Below the pieces are notes generated by a model. It worked only from the letters and a program-made list of their open reading frames with translations. It had not been told where the DNA came from and made no database searches. From the NCBI RefSeq assembly GCF_022539255.1, contig NZ_JAKZBV010000001.1:4154001-4218000 (forward strand): DNA of 64,000 bases, in the 5' to 3' direction. Below, piece after piece: positions 31,870 to 41,421 of the stretch. Made by a program: the position numbers and the translations under genes. Position 1 is the first letter of the stretch. Each line of letters begins with the position of its first letter. The DNA comes from Sinomonas terrae (GTDB lineage: Bacteria > Actinomycetota > Actinomycetes > Actinomycetales > Micrococcaceae).

Positions 31870-34749
31870 TCAGGGCCGTGTGGCGCGGGCGAGGAGTTCG
31901 AGGATGTGGCGGTACGGCCGTCCGGTGGCTCGGGTGAGTCCGATCTCGCAGGTGCGGTTGGAGGATGCGTAGGCGGAGAAGAGGGCTCCCCGCTGCCGCT
32001 CCGCGGCGTCGATCGCGGTGGCTTCGGGCTTGGTGGCGCTCTCGGTGAGTTCGGGGTGCAAGAGGCCTCGGTCCCCCGCGAAGGCGCAGCAGCCGGCTTC
32101 GACCGGTGTGTAGACCTCGTCCGCGATGTGTTCGGCGATCAGGGCCAGCGAGGGGGCGGTTCCGGCGATGGTGCTCGAGCATGTGGGGTGGAGGGCCACC
32201 GAGGGGATGGGCGAGTGCACCTCGAGGCGGGGCAGGAGGCCGGCGGCGAACTCGATGGCGTCCACGATCCTCAGCCCGGGGGTCTGTTCGGCCGCGGTCT
32301 GGAGCAGGGTCGCCAGGCCCTCGGCGCAGGAGGAGGCATCGACGACGATCGGGATCCGGCCGCCGTCGCTCGCTTCGATCAGCGCAGGGGCGACGAGGTC
32401 CCGCATGTGTTCCCAGCCGGATCGCATGCCCTTGGACTTCCACGGCGTGCCGCAGCACATGGAGTCCAGCCCCTCGGGAGTTCGCAACCGGACGCCAGCG
32501 CGGTCGCAGACCTCGAGGAAGGCGCCCGAGGCTCCCCCGGGGTGGCCTCCTTCTTCAGGGCCGAACATGGTGCCGATGCAGGCGGCGAACAGCACTGCCT
32601 CGGCGTCTGGATCGCGCCGCTGCGGGCGTCTGGCGCCTCCGCCGGGCAGGCCGCCGTCGTACTGCGGGAGCTCCTCCCCGAAGATCTTCCGCCCTGCGCG
32701 GGTTGCTGCCTCGATCGGCGCGCTCGGGAGTGCCTTGGCCGTGCTCAGTGCCACCCCTCCGAGGCGGGAGGCAGGGCCCCAGACCCGCGCGGCACCCGCC
32801 CAGGCTGCAGACTCGATCGGCCCGGCGGCCTCGGCGCGGAGGCGGCGCACGAGGTCTCCGGTGTTGATGCCGACGGGGCAGGCGGTCCCGCACATGCCGT
32901 CGACGGCGCAGGTGGAGGTTCCCTCGTAGTCGTAGCCGTCTAGGATGCGCTCCGCGAGGGCGGAGTTGCCCTGTGCGCGGGCGTGTGCGGCGTCCCTGCG
33001 CAGGACGATGCGCTGGCGTGGGGTGAGGGTGAGCGAGCGCGAGGGGCACACAGGCTCGCAGTACCCGCATTCGACGCAGCGGTCGACTTCCTCCTCCACG
33101 GTCGGCGTGACCTTGAGGTGCTCGAGGTAGGAGCGGGGTTCGTCAGAGAGGACCGCGCCCGGGTTGAGGATCCCGAGGGGATCGACGAGCTGCTTGAGCT
33201 CGCGCATGATCGCGTAGAGCTCGTCGCCGTACTGGCGCCGCACGTAGGGGGCCATGATGCGGCCCGTGCCGTGCTCGGCCTTGAGCGTCCCGCCTGCTCC
33301 GAGGACGAGGTCCACGAGGTCCTCGGTGAAGGCCTCGTACCGGCCGGTCTTGCTTCCGTCGCCGAAGTCCTCGTTGAGCATGAAGTGGAGGTTGCCGTCC
33401 TTGGCATGGCCGAAGATCACCGGGTCCCGGTACCGGTGGCGGGCGAGGAGCCCGGCGAGGTCGTGGCAGGTCTGCGCCAGGGCCGGCACCGGCACGGCGA
33501 TGTCCTCCAGGAGCTGACTCGTACCCGAGGGACGGGCACTCGCCACCGTCGAGTACAGGCCCTTCCGGACCTTCCACAGCGCTGCCCGCTCAACTGCATC
33601 ACGGGTCATCGCCACGGGGCGCGCGAGGCCGAGCCCCGCGAAGATGGCCTCGGCTGCACTGGAGCGTTCCGTAAGCTCCTCGGCGTCGGCCGCGGCGAAC
33701 TCGACCAGGAGCGCCGCGGGGTCGGGCAGATCCAAGGTCCGGATCTGCTCCGGGCAGCCCGGCAAGCGCGAGGAGACGCGCAGCGACATCGAGTCCATGA
33801 GCTCCGCTGTCTCGGCGCCTGCCGCGATCAGCTCCGGGACGGCCCTGGCCGCAGCGTGGACGCCAGGGAAGACCAGGAGCCCGGCAGCGATGTGGGGTTT
33901 GACCTCGACCGTTTCGAACACGGCCTCGGCCACGAACGCAAGGGTGCCCTCGGAGCCGACAACGAGGTGGACGAAGATGTCCAGCGGGTCCTCGTAGTCG
34001 AGGAAGGCGTTGAGGCCATAGCCCATCGTGTTCTTCATCGAGAACTGGTGCCTGATCCTCGCCACTGCATCGGACGAATCGAGGATGCGGCGCCGCAGGC
34101 GCAGCAGTCCCTCGTGCAGCTGCGGCTCTCGGGCGGCGAACTCCCTGGACGCGTCCGGGGCAGCCGAGTCGACGATGGTCCCCGAGGGCAGGACGAAGCG
34201 CATCGACTTCAGGGTCCTGTAGGTGTTGGCTTCGGTCCCGCAGTGCAGGCCCGAGGAATTGTTCGCCACGACGCCGCCTATCGTGCAGGCGATCTCGCTG
34301 GCCGGATCGGGGCCGAGAGCGCGCCGATGGCGGGCAAGTCGGGCGTTGACGGCCCGTACCGTGGCTCCGGGCTGGACCCGGACGGCCCCGCCGTCATCGA
34401 GCACCTCAATGGAGCCGAAGTTCCGGCGCGTGTCGGCCAGGACGCCTGCCGTCACCGCCTGCCCTGACAGGCTCGTCCCGCCTGAGCGGAACGTCAGGGG
34501 CATCCGGTGGCGTGAGCAGGCTCCCAGCACCGCTGCCACGTCCTCGGCGGACCGAGGCGCGGCGACCAGGCTCGGCACGAGGAGGTAGTGGGATGCATCG
34601 TGCGCTCTGGCGTGCAGGTCGAGCGGCCTTGCCGACACCGCCGGGGCGCCGAGCACGGCGGCGAGCTCATCGGCGAGCTCGGCCACGCTGCCGTCGCTCC
34701 CCTGCGGATTCCCCGTCGGACCCGGGCCCGTCCTCGTACGCAGCATCAT
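31870..34749 (-). CDS. FAD-linked oxidase fused to a Fe-S/CCG reductase module (2-hydroxyacid dehydrogenase type)
   Basis: A 959-aa fusion of GlcD-like and GlcF-like modules. An FAD-binding type 4 domain (about residues 55-195: LTFRSGGTSLSGQA, IGGVVANNSSG) is followed by the FAD-oxidase C-terminal domain (to about 510, HAKDGNLHF, KAEHGTGRI). Two Fe-S cysteine clusters come next (about 555-566 CVECGYCEPVCP, 613-625 CAVDGMCGTACP). Two CCG-type motifs follow (MCCGTPWKSKG, CCAFAGDRG). Such proteins oxidise D-lactate, glycolate or similar 2-hydroxyacids and pass electrons to quinone. The start follows GAAGGAAGGA. It may burn lactate released by the neighbouring sugar-acid pathways. The substrate is inferred. 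Confidence 0.85.
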   Translation of the reverse strand: MMLRTRTGPGPTGNPQGSDGSVAELADELAAVLGAPAVSARPLDLHARAHDASHYLLVPSLVAAPRSAEDVAAVLGACSRHRMPLTFRSGGTSLSGQAVTAGVLADTRRNFGSIEVLDDGGAVRVQPGATVRAVNARLARHRRALGPDPASEIACTIGGVVANNSSGLHCGTEANTYRTLKSMRFVLPSGTIVDSAAPDASREFAAREPQLHEGLLRLRRRILDSSDAVARIRHQFSMKNTMGYGLNAFLDYEDPLDIFVHLVVGSEGTLAFVAEAVFETVEVKPHIAAGLLVFPGVHAAARAVPELIAAGAETAELMDSMSLRVSSRLPGCPEQIRTLDLPDPAALLVEFAAADAEELTERSSAAEAIFAGLGLARPVAMTRDAVERAALWKVRKGLYSTVASARPSGTSQLLEDIAVPVPALAQTCHDLAGLLARHRYRDPVIFGHAKDGNLHFMLNEDFGDGSKTGRYEAFTEDLVDLVLGAGGTLKAEHGTGRIMAPYVRRQYGDELYAIMRELKQLVDPLGILNPGAVLSDEPRSYLEHLKVTPTVEEEVDRCVECGYCEPVCPSRSLTLTPRQRIVLRRDAAHARAQGNSALAERILDGYDYEGTSTCAVDGMCGTACPVGINTGDLVRRLRAEAAGPIESAAWAGAARVWGPASRLGGVALSTAKALPSAPIEAATRAGRKIFGEELPQYDGGLPGGGARRPQRRDPDAEAVLFAACIGTMFGPEEGGHPGGASGAFLEVCDRAGVRLRTPEGLDSMCCGTPWKSKGMRSGWEHMRDLVAPALIEASDGGRIPIVVDASSCAEGLATLLQTAAEQTPGLRIVDAIEFAAGLLPRLEVHSPIPSVALHPTCSSTIAGTAPSLALIAEHIADEVYTPVEAGCCAFAGDRGLLHPELTESATKPEATAIDAAERQRGALFSAYASSNRTCEIGLTRATGRPYRHILELLARATRP

Positions 34750-35075
34750 GGGGAAGTCCTTCCTTCGGGAGGGGGAAACAGCGGGCCGGCCAAGTGCAGG
34801 CCGGCAGCACGACGGCGCCCCTCGGGCTCGTCACATCCGGCCAAGCTGCCTGTGCGAGACATCACAGCAAAGGCCCATATTCACCGGACGGCGGGAGGTC
34901 CCGTAGCAGATGTTGACCGGTTCCGAATCCTCCTGAGCAAGCTGCCTCGTCGATGCCCGACGATGAGCTCGAGGGGCTAGCTGCCGAACTCGCGGAGCGG
35001 ATGTCTCTCGCCGTCGAGGAACGGGCTGACTCCGGAGAACCACGACGATGCGGTCTGAAAGGCCCTGTTCGTCGC
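34750..35075. other. gene-free stretch
   Basis: About 325 bp. GGCCGGC occurs twice near 34780-34802 and could form a weak stem. Short open frames exist without ribosome binding sites. The promoter of the 959-aa dehydrogenase gene probably lies here, but I cannot place it. Confidence 0.35.
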
Positions 35076-35339
35076 TCACCCTTTGCGCTTCCCTATCCGA
35101 GGAGAGGTCCGCCCCGGCCCCCCGTTCAGTCCAGCTGGAGGGACGTTGCCGAGCAGAGCCCCGATGTAGGACTCGACCGCAGCCATCCAATATGCGACGT
35201 CGGCGGCGAGTTCTGAATCCGGGAATTTCAGCCTCTCCCGCCGCGCCCTTGTCCTCTCCAGCAACCCCGCAAGGTCGGCTTGGACGGCATTTGCCGCACA
35301 GCGGGCGGCGCGGGTAGCACCATCTTGTCGAGCGCTCAT
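35076..35339 (-). CDS. small hypothetical protein, 87 aa
   Basis: It starts MSARQDGATRAARCAANAVQ behind AAGGAGG with 9-nt spacing, which decides this start over an in-frame GTG 18 nt upstream. The middle is helical (LAGLLERTRARRERLKFPDS, ELAADVAYWMAAVESYIGAL) and the C-terminus is basic. It lacks a signal sequence. It sits between the dehydrogenase and SDR genes on the same strand. The family is not recognised. Confidence 0.5.
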   Translation of the reverse strand: MSARQDGATRAARCAANAVQADLAGLLERTRARRERLKFPDSELAADVAYWMAAVESYIGALLGNVPPAGLNGGPGRTSPRIGKRKG

Positions 35340-35562
35340 TGCCGTATCCTCCTTCACGCATTGGGCAGACCCTTAGGGCGTCCGGCCACGCCTCGGGCAC
35401 GCTTCGAGAACGGACGTGGCGGATCGCCTCCCCCGCGTGGATGGACGTAGAACAGGCCGATCCGCCCCGAACGGCTCGTGGTGATGCTCACCGTTCAAGG
35501 AGGGTGTCTAGCCATTCGGCGCAGAAACCGGATCCGGCCTCGCGGGCCACACTGGTGGCATG

Positions 35563-36324
35563 TCAGAAGCGCGCCGTGAGGCCGCCGTCGACCACCCAGT
35601 CGGCGCCGGTGACGAAGGATGCGCTTCGAGAGGCCAGAAAGCAGACGACCTCGGCGATCTCCTTCGGCTCGGCGATACGGTGCAGCGGATGCATGTCGTC
35701 CACGGCACGCCTGGCTTCCCCGGGGTCGGCTTGTCGACCGATCCATTCGTCGACGAGGTGAGTCCGGATCCAGCCTGGACTGACCGCGTTCACGCGGAGG
35801 CCGGCCTCGGCGACCTCGAGAGCGAGGCTTCTCGTGAGTCCGATCAACCCCGATTTTGCCGCAGCGTAGGGAAAGTAGCCCTTGGCCGTGGCATGAGCAT
35901 GGACGGATGCGATGTTAACGATCGATCCAGTTTTCTTGGCGATCATCGCTGGCAGGACGGCACGCGCCATCAGCCATGCACTGCGCAAGTCGACGTCGAA
36001 CAAGTTCTCCCATTCGGTCTCGAGCATGGCGACCGGATCGAAGTAGGCGTTGCGCCCGGCGTTGTTGATCAGGACAGTCGGGGTGCCCACGGTCGAGGAG
36101 ATGGCCCGGAGACCTTCGTCGATCGCTCTTGCATCCGTGACATCGACCTTCGCTCCCACCGCAGTACCGCCCCGCGCCTGAATGCGCTGAACGACCTCCT
36201 GGGAGTCCTTGAGATCGAAAAGTGCGACGGTGGCGCCGTGGAGAGCGGCTGTTTCGGCGATTGCAGCACCCAGGCCGCTGGCACCCCCCGTGACCAGTAA
36301 AGTCTCGCCTGCAAGGAGTGTCAC
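35563..36324 (-). CDS. SDR-family NAD(P)-dependent oxidoreductase (sugar dehydrogenase candidate)
   Basis: A 253-aa classical short-chain dehydrogenase. It shows the cofactor motif TGGASGLG (about residues 12-19), an acidic residue after the second strand (ALFDLKDS, suggesting NAD preference), NNAG, and catalytic Ser (NIASVHAH) and YAAAK. It ends FVTGADWVVDGGLTARF. The GTG at 36324 is taken as start; the ribosome binding site is weak. It follows dgoD by 95 bp in the galactoside operon, so it may be the galactose 1-dehydrogenase. A ketodeoxy-acid dehydrogenase is the alternative. Confidence 0.8.
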   Translation of the reverse strand: MTLLAGETLLVTGGASGLGAAIAETAALHGATVALFDLKDSQEVVQRIQARGGTAVGAKVDVTDARAIDEGLRAISSTVGTPTVLINNAGRNAYFDPVAMLETEWENLFDVDLRSAWLMARAVLPAMIAKKTGSIVNIASVHAHATAKGYFPYAAAKSGLIGLTRSLALEVAEAGLRVNAVSPGWIRTHLVDEWIGRQADPGEARRAVDDMHPLHRIAEPKEIAEVVCFLASRSASFVTGADWVVDGGLTARF

Positions 36325-36419
36325 CGTTCAGGCCCCACACGGGTGTGGGCAGGGCCGCTTGCGCGCTCCGGGCCGTGCAGCCGTTCGATCCTCAAGGTCA
36401 TCGGGGCAGTCCTTCCGTG

Positions 36420-37586
36420 TTACCAGTCGTTGAGGAAGCCGTCTTCGGCGCCGATCTCGACGACGGGCTCAGGTTCGTAGGGATGGCGTGCGGCGGCCGT
36501 CTCGTCGACATCGAGCCCCCAGCCGGGTTTGTCAGGGATGGTCACCTTGCCGCGCACGATCGGCAGGGTCCCCGAGACGACTTCGTCGCGCCAGGGGACA
36601 TCGCCCCGCATGACTTCCTGGATGAGGAAGTTCGGCGTGCTGAACCCCATGTGCTGGTTAACCATGGTGGCGATCGGCCCCAGGGGGTTGTGCGGTGCCA
36701 GCGGGACGTGCCAGCTTTCGGCGATGGCGGCGATCTTCTTGAGCGCGGTCGGACCGCCCACGTGGCAGACGTCGGGCTGCAGGACAGCACACGCTCCCAC
36801 TGCCAGGTGGTCGCGGAACTGCTGGATTTCGGTCAGACGTTCGCCGGTGGCAACCGGGAAAGGCAGCGCGCGGGCGATGGATGCCATGGTGGCCGGGTTC
36901 CCGGGCTGGCAGGGTTCCTCGAAGAACCAGGGGTCGTACTCGGCCAGGGCACGACCGTACTGGAGCGCAGCAGCGGCAGTCGTTCGGCCGTGGAGGTCGA
37001 CCATGATCTGGATGTCCGGCCCCACGGCTTCGCGGACAGCTCCCATGACCTCGGAGGCTGCCCGGATCTGGGAGCCGGTGGCAAGGCCGGCTCCCATGGG
37101 CACGGCAAGGATCTTCAGCGCGGTGAAGCCTTCGTCGATACTGTGAATCGCGCTCTCTGCGAATCCTTCCTGCGTGGCGGCGCCGTAGACGATCGACGAA
37201 TCCCCGCCACCGAGATGGTCGTACATTGTCACCGTGTCGCGGACGCGGCCTCCGAGCAGTTGCCAGGCCGGCACTCCCCGCTTCTTGCCCGCGATGTCCC
37301 ATAGCGCCTGGTCGATGCCGGAAAGAGCCGACATCGTAACAGCCCCGCCTTGAAAGAACTGGCCGCGGTACATGAGCTGCCAGAGGTACTCGATCCGCTC
37401 GGGATCCTCGCCGACCACGAGTTCGGCAAGGTCGGCCACTGCGCCGACGACCGCCCGGGCCTTCCACTCGAGGGTCGCCTCGCCCCAGCCGATGAGGCCA
37501 GGTTCGTCGGTGGTCACTTTGACGAACACCCAGTTGCGCAGGGAGGCGTTGACCACGACGGTCTCGACACCGGTGATGGCGGTCAT
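36420..37586 (-). CDS. dgoD: D-galactonate dehydratase
   Basis: Enolase-superfamily enzyme (388 aa) that dehydrates D-galactonate to 2-keto-3-deoxy-galactonate. An N-terminal capping domain precedes the barrel. The metal ligands D197 (IMVDLHG), E223 (WFFEEP) and E249 (ATGERL), and the catalytic H199 and H299 (LAPHNPLGP), show the same spacing as the E. coli enzyme's D183/E209/E235/H185/H285. That supports galactonate as substrate. The ATG overlaps the stop of the beta-galactosidase gene (ATGA). A truncated paralogue lies at 4881-5718. Confidence 0.9.
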   Translation of the reverse strand: MTAITGVETVVVNASLRNWVFVKVTTDEPGLIGWGEATLEWKARAVVGAVADLAELVVGEDPERIEYLWQLMYRGQFFQGGAVTMSALSGIDQALWDIAGKKRGVPAWQLLGGRVRDTVTMYDHLGGGDSSIVYGAATQEGFAESAIHSIDEGFTALKILAVPMGAGLATGSQIRAASEVMGAVREAVGPDIQIMVDLHGRTTAAAALQYGRALAEYDPWFFEEPCQPGNPATMASIARALPFPVATGERLTEIQQFRDHLAVGACAVLQPDVCHVGGPTALKKIAAIAESWHVPLAPHNPLGPIATMVNQHMGFSTPNFLIQEVMRGDVPWRDEVVSGTLPIVRGKVTIPDKPGWGLDVDETAAARHPYEPEPVVEIGAEDGFLNDW

Positions 37587-39697
37587 TCGCCCTGCTCCTG
37601 GATCAGAACGCGGCTGTCCCACGCGCCGAGCTCCACGTCCGGGCCGACGGCGCGCTCGGGCTTGCCGAGATCCACCAGACCGGAGAGGGTCTGCGGAACG
37701 GGGAGGCGGACGGGAGTGTGGCTGTGGTTTGCCGCGAACCACAGGCGACGCCCGTCAGGCCGCACTGCACTGGTGATGCGCACCGAGTCCGGGCGTACCG
37801 TCCACTCGTCGGCGACCGGGCTGATTCCGCGTTCCCGCACGGCCCATTGCAGGATTGCGGCGGCGCTGGCGCGATCTGGCAGGGTACCGATCCAGGTCAT
37901 GCGTCCGGATCCGACCGCGTTGGTGGTCGCCGCGGCGAAGGCTCCGAGGTACGGGTCAGCGTACTCGCTCAGCACCGCAGCGTTCTCCGCCTTCATTCCA
38001 TCCGCCCAGCCCTCGGCCAAAGCGCCGGCGGGCAAAACCAGGTCGGGCACGCCGTCCACCGCGAGGGCGCGAAGTGCGACGGGTGTCGGAAGGTTGGTGA
38101 ATTCCTGGTAAGAGGCCCCCACCTCGGTTCGCAGCAGGGCTGGCTGGCGCTCCCATCGGACGCGCGCCCACTCGTCTGCGTATCCGCTGCGGAAGGTGAG
38201 CACGACATGGCCACCAGCGCGGGCGTGTTCCTTGATGCGTTCGAGCAGGGCGTCATCGGCGATGTAGAGGGCCGGGACGATGAGCACCCGGTGGTGGGAC
38301 CAGTCCGAATCCGGGTGCACGATGCGAACCTGAAGCCCTTCGTCCACCGCGCCCTGATAGAAGCGGGTGAAGATCCGGTGGTAGCTGCTGTGATCGGGTT
38401 CCGGGGTACCGGGTTGGGCTAGTGCGGGCATCGCATCCAACGCCTTGAGGCTATCGCGGGAGTACAGGATGGCGATGTCGGCGTCCGGGACGGCATCCTT
38501 CAGCTCGGGTGTGAGGAGCTTGAGTTCTGCTCCCAGATCGGCGACCTCGTCGTAGATCCGGTTGGGTTCAAGATCATGGCCGAGGACCCCTCCCCAGTAG
38601 GTCTCGCCCCCGTAGTGGAGAGAATGCCAGTGCCAGTAGGCGAGCATGTCCGCGCCGCGGGAAGCGACCAGGTGAGCCATCATGCGCAGCTGCCCGGGGA
38701 ATGGCGGAATGTTGGCGGCTGGTCCGCCGAGCGAGCTGGCCTGCGCTTCGGTGACCAGGAAGCGTGAGCCGTGGGGCCCGCGGAGACTGTAGGCCATGTC
38801 CGAGCGCCACAGCGCGGACCAGGTTCCGGCGTCCAAGCCCGGCAGGAGTTCGTAGAGCCCCTCCAGCTCAGGTTCTGGGAGTTCGAGTGCCTTTTGCATC
38901 GGGACATAGATATTGACCGCGGTCTGGTCCATGATCTCGGAGATGCCCTGGATATCGGTGCTGGGGGCGCTGTGACCCCCGATCAGGTCGTGGATGACGA
39001 ACTGGTCGGGACTGATGTATTCGCGGAGCAGGTCGCGCTGCCATTTGAGGAAGTCAACGGTCAGCGATGCCTGGAAGCGCTCCCACTCCAAGGCGTATCC
39101 AGGGTTGGTGTTGCCGTCCGGCGCCCAGAGATCGGCCTGCTCGGACAGGCGGTGGCTCCAATAGGTCAGCCCCCATTTCTCGTTGGCGCCTTCGACGCCG
39201 CCCAGCCGGGCCATGACATGCCTGCGGAATCGCTCGAGAACTTGAGGGTTTGCCAGCCGGTGGACACCGATCTCGTTGTCCACCTGGAAACCGATGACTC
39301 CGGGCCGGTCCGCGAAGTGTGCGCCCATGCGACGCAGCAGCCGTTCGGCGTGGAAAAGGTAGGCGGGGCTGGTGAAATCGACGTTCTGCCGCGCACCGTA
39401 GGGCAACGTGTGCGTGTTGGATGTCTGAGCCATCACTTCGGGATATTCGCGGGCCAGCCAGGGCGGGATGGCATACGTCGGTGTTCCCACGATCACCTTC
39501 AAGCCATGGGCGTGAGCGCGATCAACCACGCGGGTCAGGGCCTCGAAACCGATCTCGCCGTTCCTGGGCTCGTATGAGGCCCAGGTCGATTCTCCCACCC
39601 GGATTACGGTGAAGCCGGCTTCGACCATGAGGTCGAGATCTTTCTCGAGCCGTTCGATCGGCATGTATTCGTGGTAGTAGCTAGCGCCGAACAGCAT
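37583..39697 (-). CDS. GH42 beta-galactosidase
   Basis: A 704-aa cytoplasmic glycoside hydrolase. The (beta/alpha)8 domain begins MLFGASYYHEYMPIERLEKD. The acid/base Glu is E142 (FQVDNEIGV) and the nucleophile E317 (FLVTEAQAS). A trimerisation domain (about 390-620, IAILYSRDSLKALDAM) and a C-terminal beta domain follow. It has no signal peptide. The start follows AGGAGGC. It lies 18 bp after the ABC permease genes and overlaps dgoD, so imported galactosides are probably cut here to galactose for oxidation. Confidence 0.92.
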   Translation of the reverse strand: MLFGASYYHEYMPIERLEKDLDLMVEAGFTVIRVGESTWASYEPRNGEIGFEALTRVVDRAHAHGLKVIVGTPTYAIPPWLAREYPEVMAQTSNTHTLPYGARQNVDFTSPAYLFHAERLLRRMGAHFADRPGVIGFQVDNEIGVHRLANPQVLERFRRHVMARLGGVEGANEKWGLTYWSHRLSEQADLWAPDGNTNPGYALEWERFQASLTVDFLKWQRDLLREYISPDQFVIHDLIGGHSAPSTDIQGISEIMDQTAVNIYVPMQKALELPEPELEGLYELLPGLDAGTWSALWRSDMAYSLRGPHGSRFLVTEAQASSLGGPAANIPPFPGQLRMMAHLVASRGADMLAYWHWHSLHYGGETYWGGVLGHDLEPNRIYDEVADLGAELKLLTPELKDAVPDADIAILYSRDSLKALDAMPALAQPGTPEPDHSSYHRIFTRFYQGAVDEGLQVRIVHPDSDWSHHRVLIVPALYIADDALLERIKEHARAGGHVVLTFRSGYADEWARVRWERQPALLRTEVGASYQEFTNLPTPVALRALAVDGVPDLVLPAGALAEGWADGMKAENAAVLSEYADPYLGAFAAATTNAVGSGRMTWIGTLPDRASAAAILQWAVRERGISPVADEWTVRPDSVRITSAVRPDGRRLWFAANHSHTPVRLPVPQTLSGLVDLGKPERAVGPDVELGAWDSRVLIQEQGE

Positions 39698-39715
39698 GAT
39701 GCCTCCTGTGTTGGG

Positions 39716-40552
39716 TCATCCTTTTACGCTGCCGGCGCTCAGGCCTTCGAGGAGCTGGCGACGCAGCGCGATGAAGATGATGAGAGCCGGGATCGTTGCG
39801 AGAATCGCTCCCGCCATGACCAGGTTGTATTGGTGGTTCTGGGCTCCGTAGAGGGCCTGGAGGCCGAGGGGGAGCGTGAAGTTCGAGGGTGAGCTGACGG
39901 CAATGAGCGGCCAGAGGAAGCTGTTGTAGCTGTTCACGAATGCCCAGACCGCGAGGGCTCCGGCACCGGGGCGCAGGAGCGGGAAGACGATCGTCCAGAA
40001 TGTGCGCAGCTCCCCGCAGCCATCGATGCGGGCGGCCTCGATGAGGTCGGGCGGAACGCTCTGCTCGGCAAACTGCCGCATCATGAAGATCCCGAACGCA
40101 GGCGCGACCCACGGGACGATGAGGACGAAGTAGGCGTTGGTCAAGCCAGCGCGGGAGAGCATAACAAACAGCGGTACTGCGACCACGACGAAGGGCACTG
40201 CGAGCGAGCTGAACATCAGCGAGAACAGTGCCTCCTTGCCGCGGAAGGCGAACATCGCAAAGGCGTAGCCCGCCAGCGAGCACACGAAGGCGGAGATCGC
40301 CGACGAGAGGATCGCCACGATCAGGCTCGTCAACAGCCACCCGATGAAGGGCTGTGTGGACAGCAGGCTCGCATAGTTCGCGGTGGTGGCAGGGCTGGGA
40401 AGCAGCTTCGGCGGGTACTGGAAGATATCCCCGGGGTCCTTAAACGAGGCGGAGAGCGCCCACACCATGGGGCCTACGCACACGGCCACAAGTACGATCA
40501 GCACGACGTACAGGATGATTCGGGCGAAGGTGGGTGGATTCCTCTTCTTCAT
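39716..40552 (-). CDS. CUT1-type sugar ABC transporter permease (MalG-like)
   Basis: A 278-aa inner-membrane protein with six predicted membrane segments, starting ILYVVLIVLVAVCVGPMVWA. It has the EAA loop EAARIDGCGELRTFWTIVFP, which docks the ATPase. The C-terminus is GLSAGSVKG, typical of MalG-type subunits. It overlaps the upstream permease gene by 4 nt. No ATPase gene is nearby, so a shared MsmK-like ATPase encoded elsewhere is likely. Confidence 0.92.
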   Translation of the reverse strand: MKKRNPPTFARIILYVVLIVLVAVCVGPMVWALSASFKDPGDIFQYPPKLLPSPATTANYASLLSTQPFIGWLLTSLIVAILSSAISAFVCSLAGYAFAMFAFRGKEALFSLMFSSLAVPFVVVAVPLFVMLSRAGLTNAYFVLIVPWVAPAFGIFMMRQFAEQSVPPDLIEAARIDGCGELRTFWTIVFPLLRPGAGALAVWAFVNSYNSFLWPLIAVSSPSNFTLPLGLQALYGAQNHQYNLVMAGAILATIPALIIFIALRRQLLEGLSAGSVKG

Positions 40553-41421
40553 GCGTGCCTCCCGACTCCCGCGATGCTGGCGCCTATGCGGCCCATCACG
40601 AAGACGACTGCGAACAGCAGGACGGCAGCTGCACTCGCATATCCGAACTGCTGCTCCTGAAACGCCGCACGGTAGATGAACATGACGACCGACAAGGTGG
40701 CATTGCCGGGGCCACCCTGGGTGAGCAGGAAGGGTTCGTCGAAGATTTGCGCTGATCCGACAAGGACTGTGACGACGACGAACGCCGTCACGGGACGCAG
40801 GGTCGGCAGGGTCACGCTCAGGAACTTCCGCCAGGGACCGGCTCCGTCGAGGTCAGCAGCCTCGTAGAGTTCGCGTGGCACAGCCTGGAGGCCGGCGAGG
40901 AAGAAGATCGAGAGGTATCCGGTCCACCGCCAGACGACAAGGATGCCGACGCTCACCTTCGCCAGCGTCGGGTCTCCGAGCCAGTCCACTTTTGGAGCTC
41001 CGATCACGGACTGGATCGCGACGTTGATGAGGCCGAACTGCTGGTCGTAGAGCAGGCCGAAGATCAGAGCGACAACGATCGGCGAGACAATCATCGGGAC
41101 GAAGTACGTCACTCGCCAGAAGTCCCGGAACTTCAGTCCGCGCACGTTGAGCGCCTGGGCGACAAGCAGCGACAGGGGCACGACGACCAGCACGCTGATC
41201 AGGACGTAGATCAGGGTGTTGATCCCCGCCGTGTAGAAACTGCCATCACCGAACAGGCGGATGTAGTTGGCGAACCCCGCCCAGGTCGGACTCCCGATCC
41301 CGGACCAGACGGTGAGGCTCAGATAGATTGCCCCTCCAATGGGCACCACCATGAACACCGCGAACAGGATGTAGAACGGGGAGATGAATGCATAGGGGGC
41401 CGCCCTCACCCTCCCCCTCAA
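40549..41421 (-). CDS. CUT1-type sugar ABC transporter permease (MalF-like)
   Basis: A 290-aa inner-membrane protein. The first membrane segment is AFISPFYILFAVFMVVPIGG. The EAA loop reads EAADLDGAGPWRKFLSVTLP. It pairs with the MalG-like subunit encoded just downstream and overlaps both neighbours by 4 nt (ATGA), so all are tightly coupled. Confidence 0.92.
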   Translation of the reverse strand: MRGRVRAAPYAFISPFYILFAVFMVVPIGGAIYLSLTVWSGIGSPTWAGFANYIRLFGDGSFYTAGINTLIYVLISVLVVVPLSLLVAQALNVRGLKFRDFWRVTYFVPMIVSPIVVALIFGLLYDQQFGLINVAIQSVIGAPKVDWLGDPTLAKVSVGILVVWRWTGYLSIFFLAGLQAVPRELYEAADLDGAGPWRKFLSVTLPTLRPVTAFVVVTVLVGSAQIFDEPFLLTQGGPGNATLSVVMFIYRAAFQEQQFGYASAAAVLLFAVVFVMGRIGASIAGVGRHA

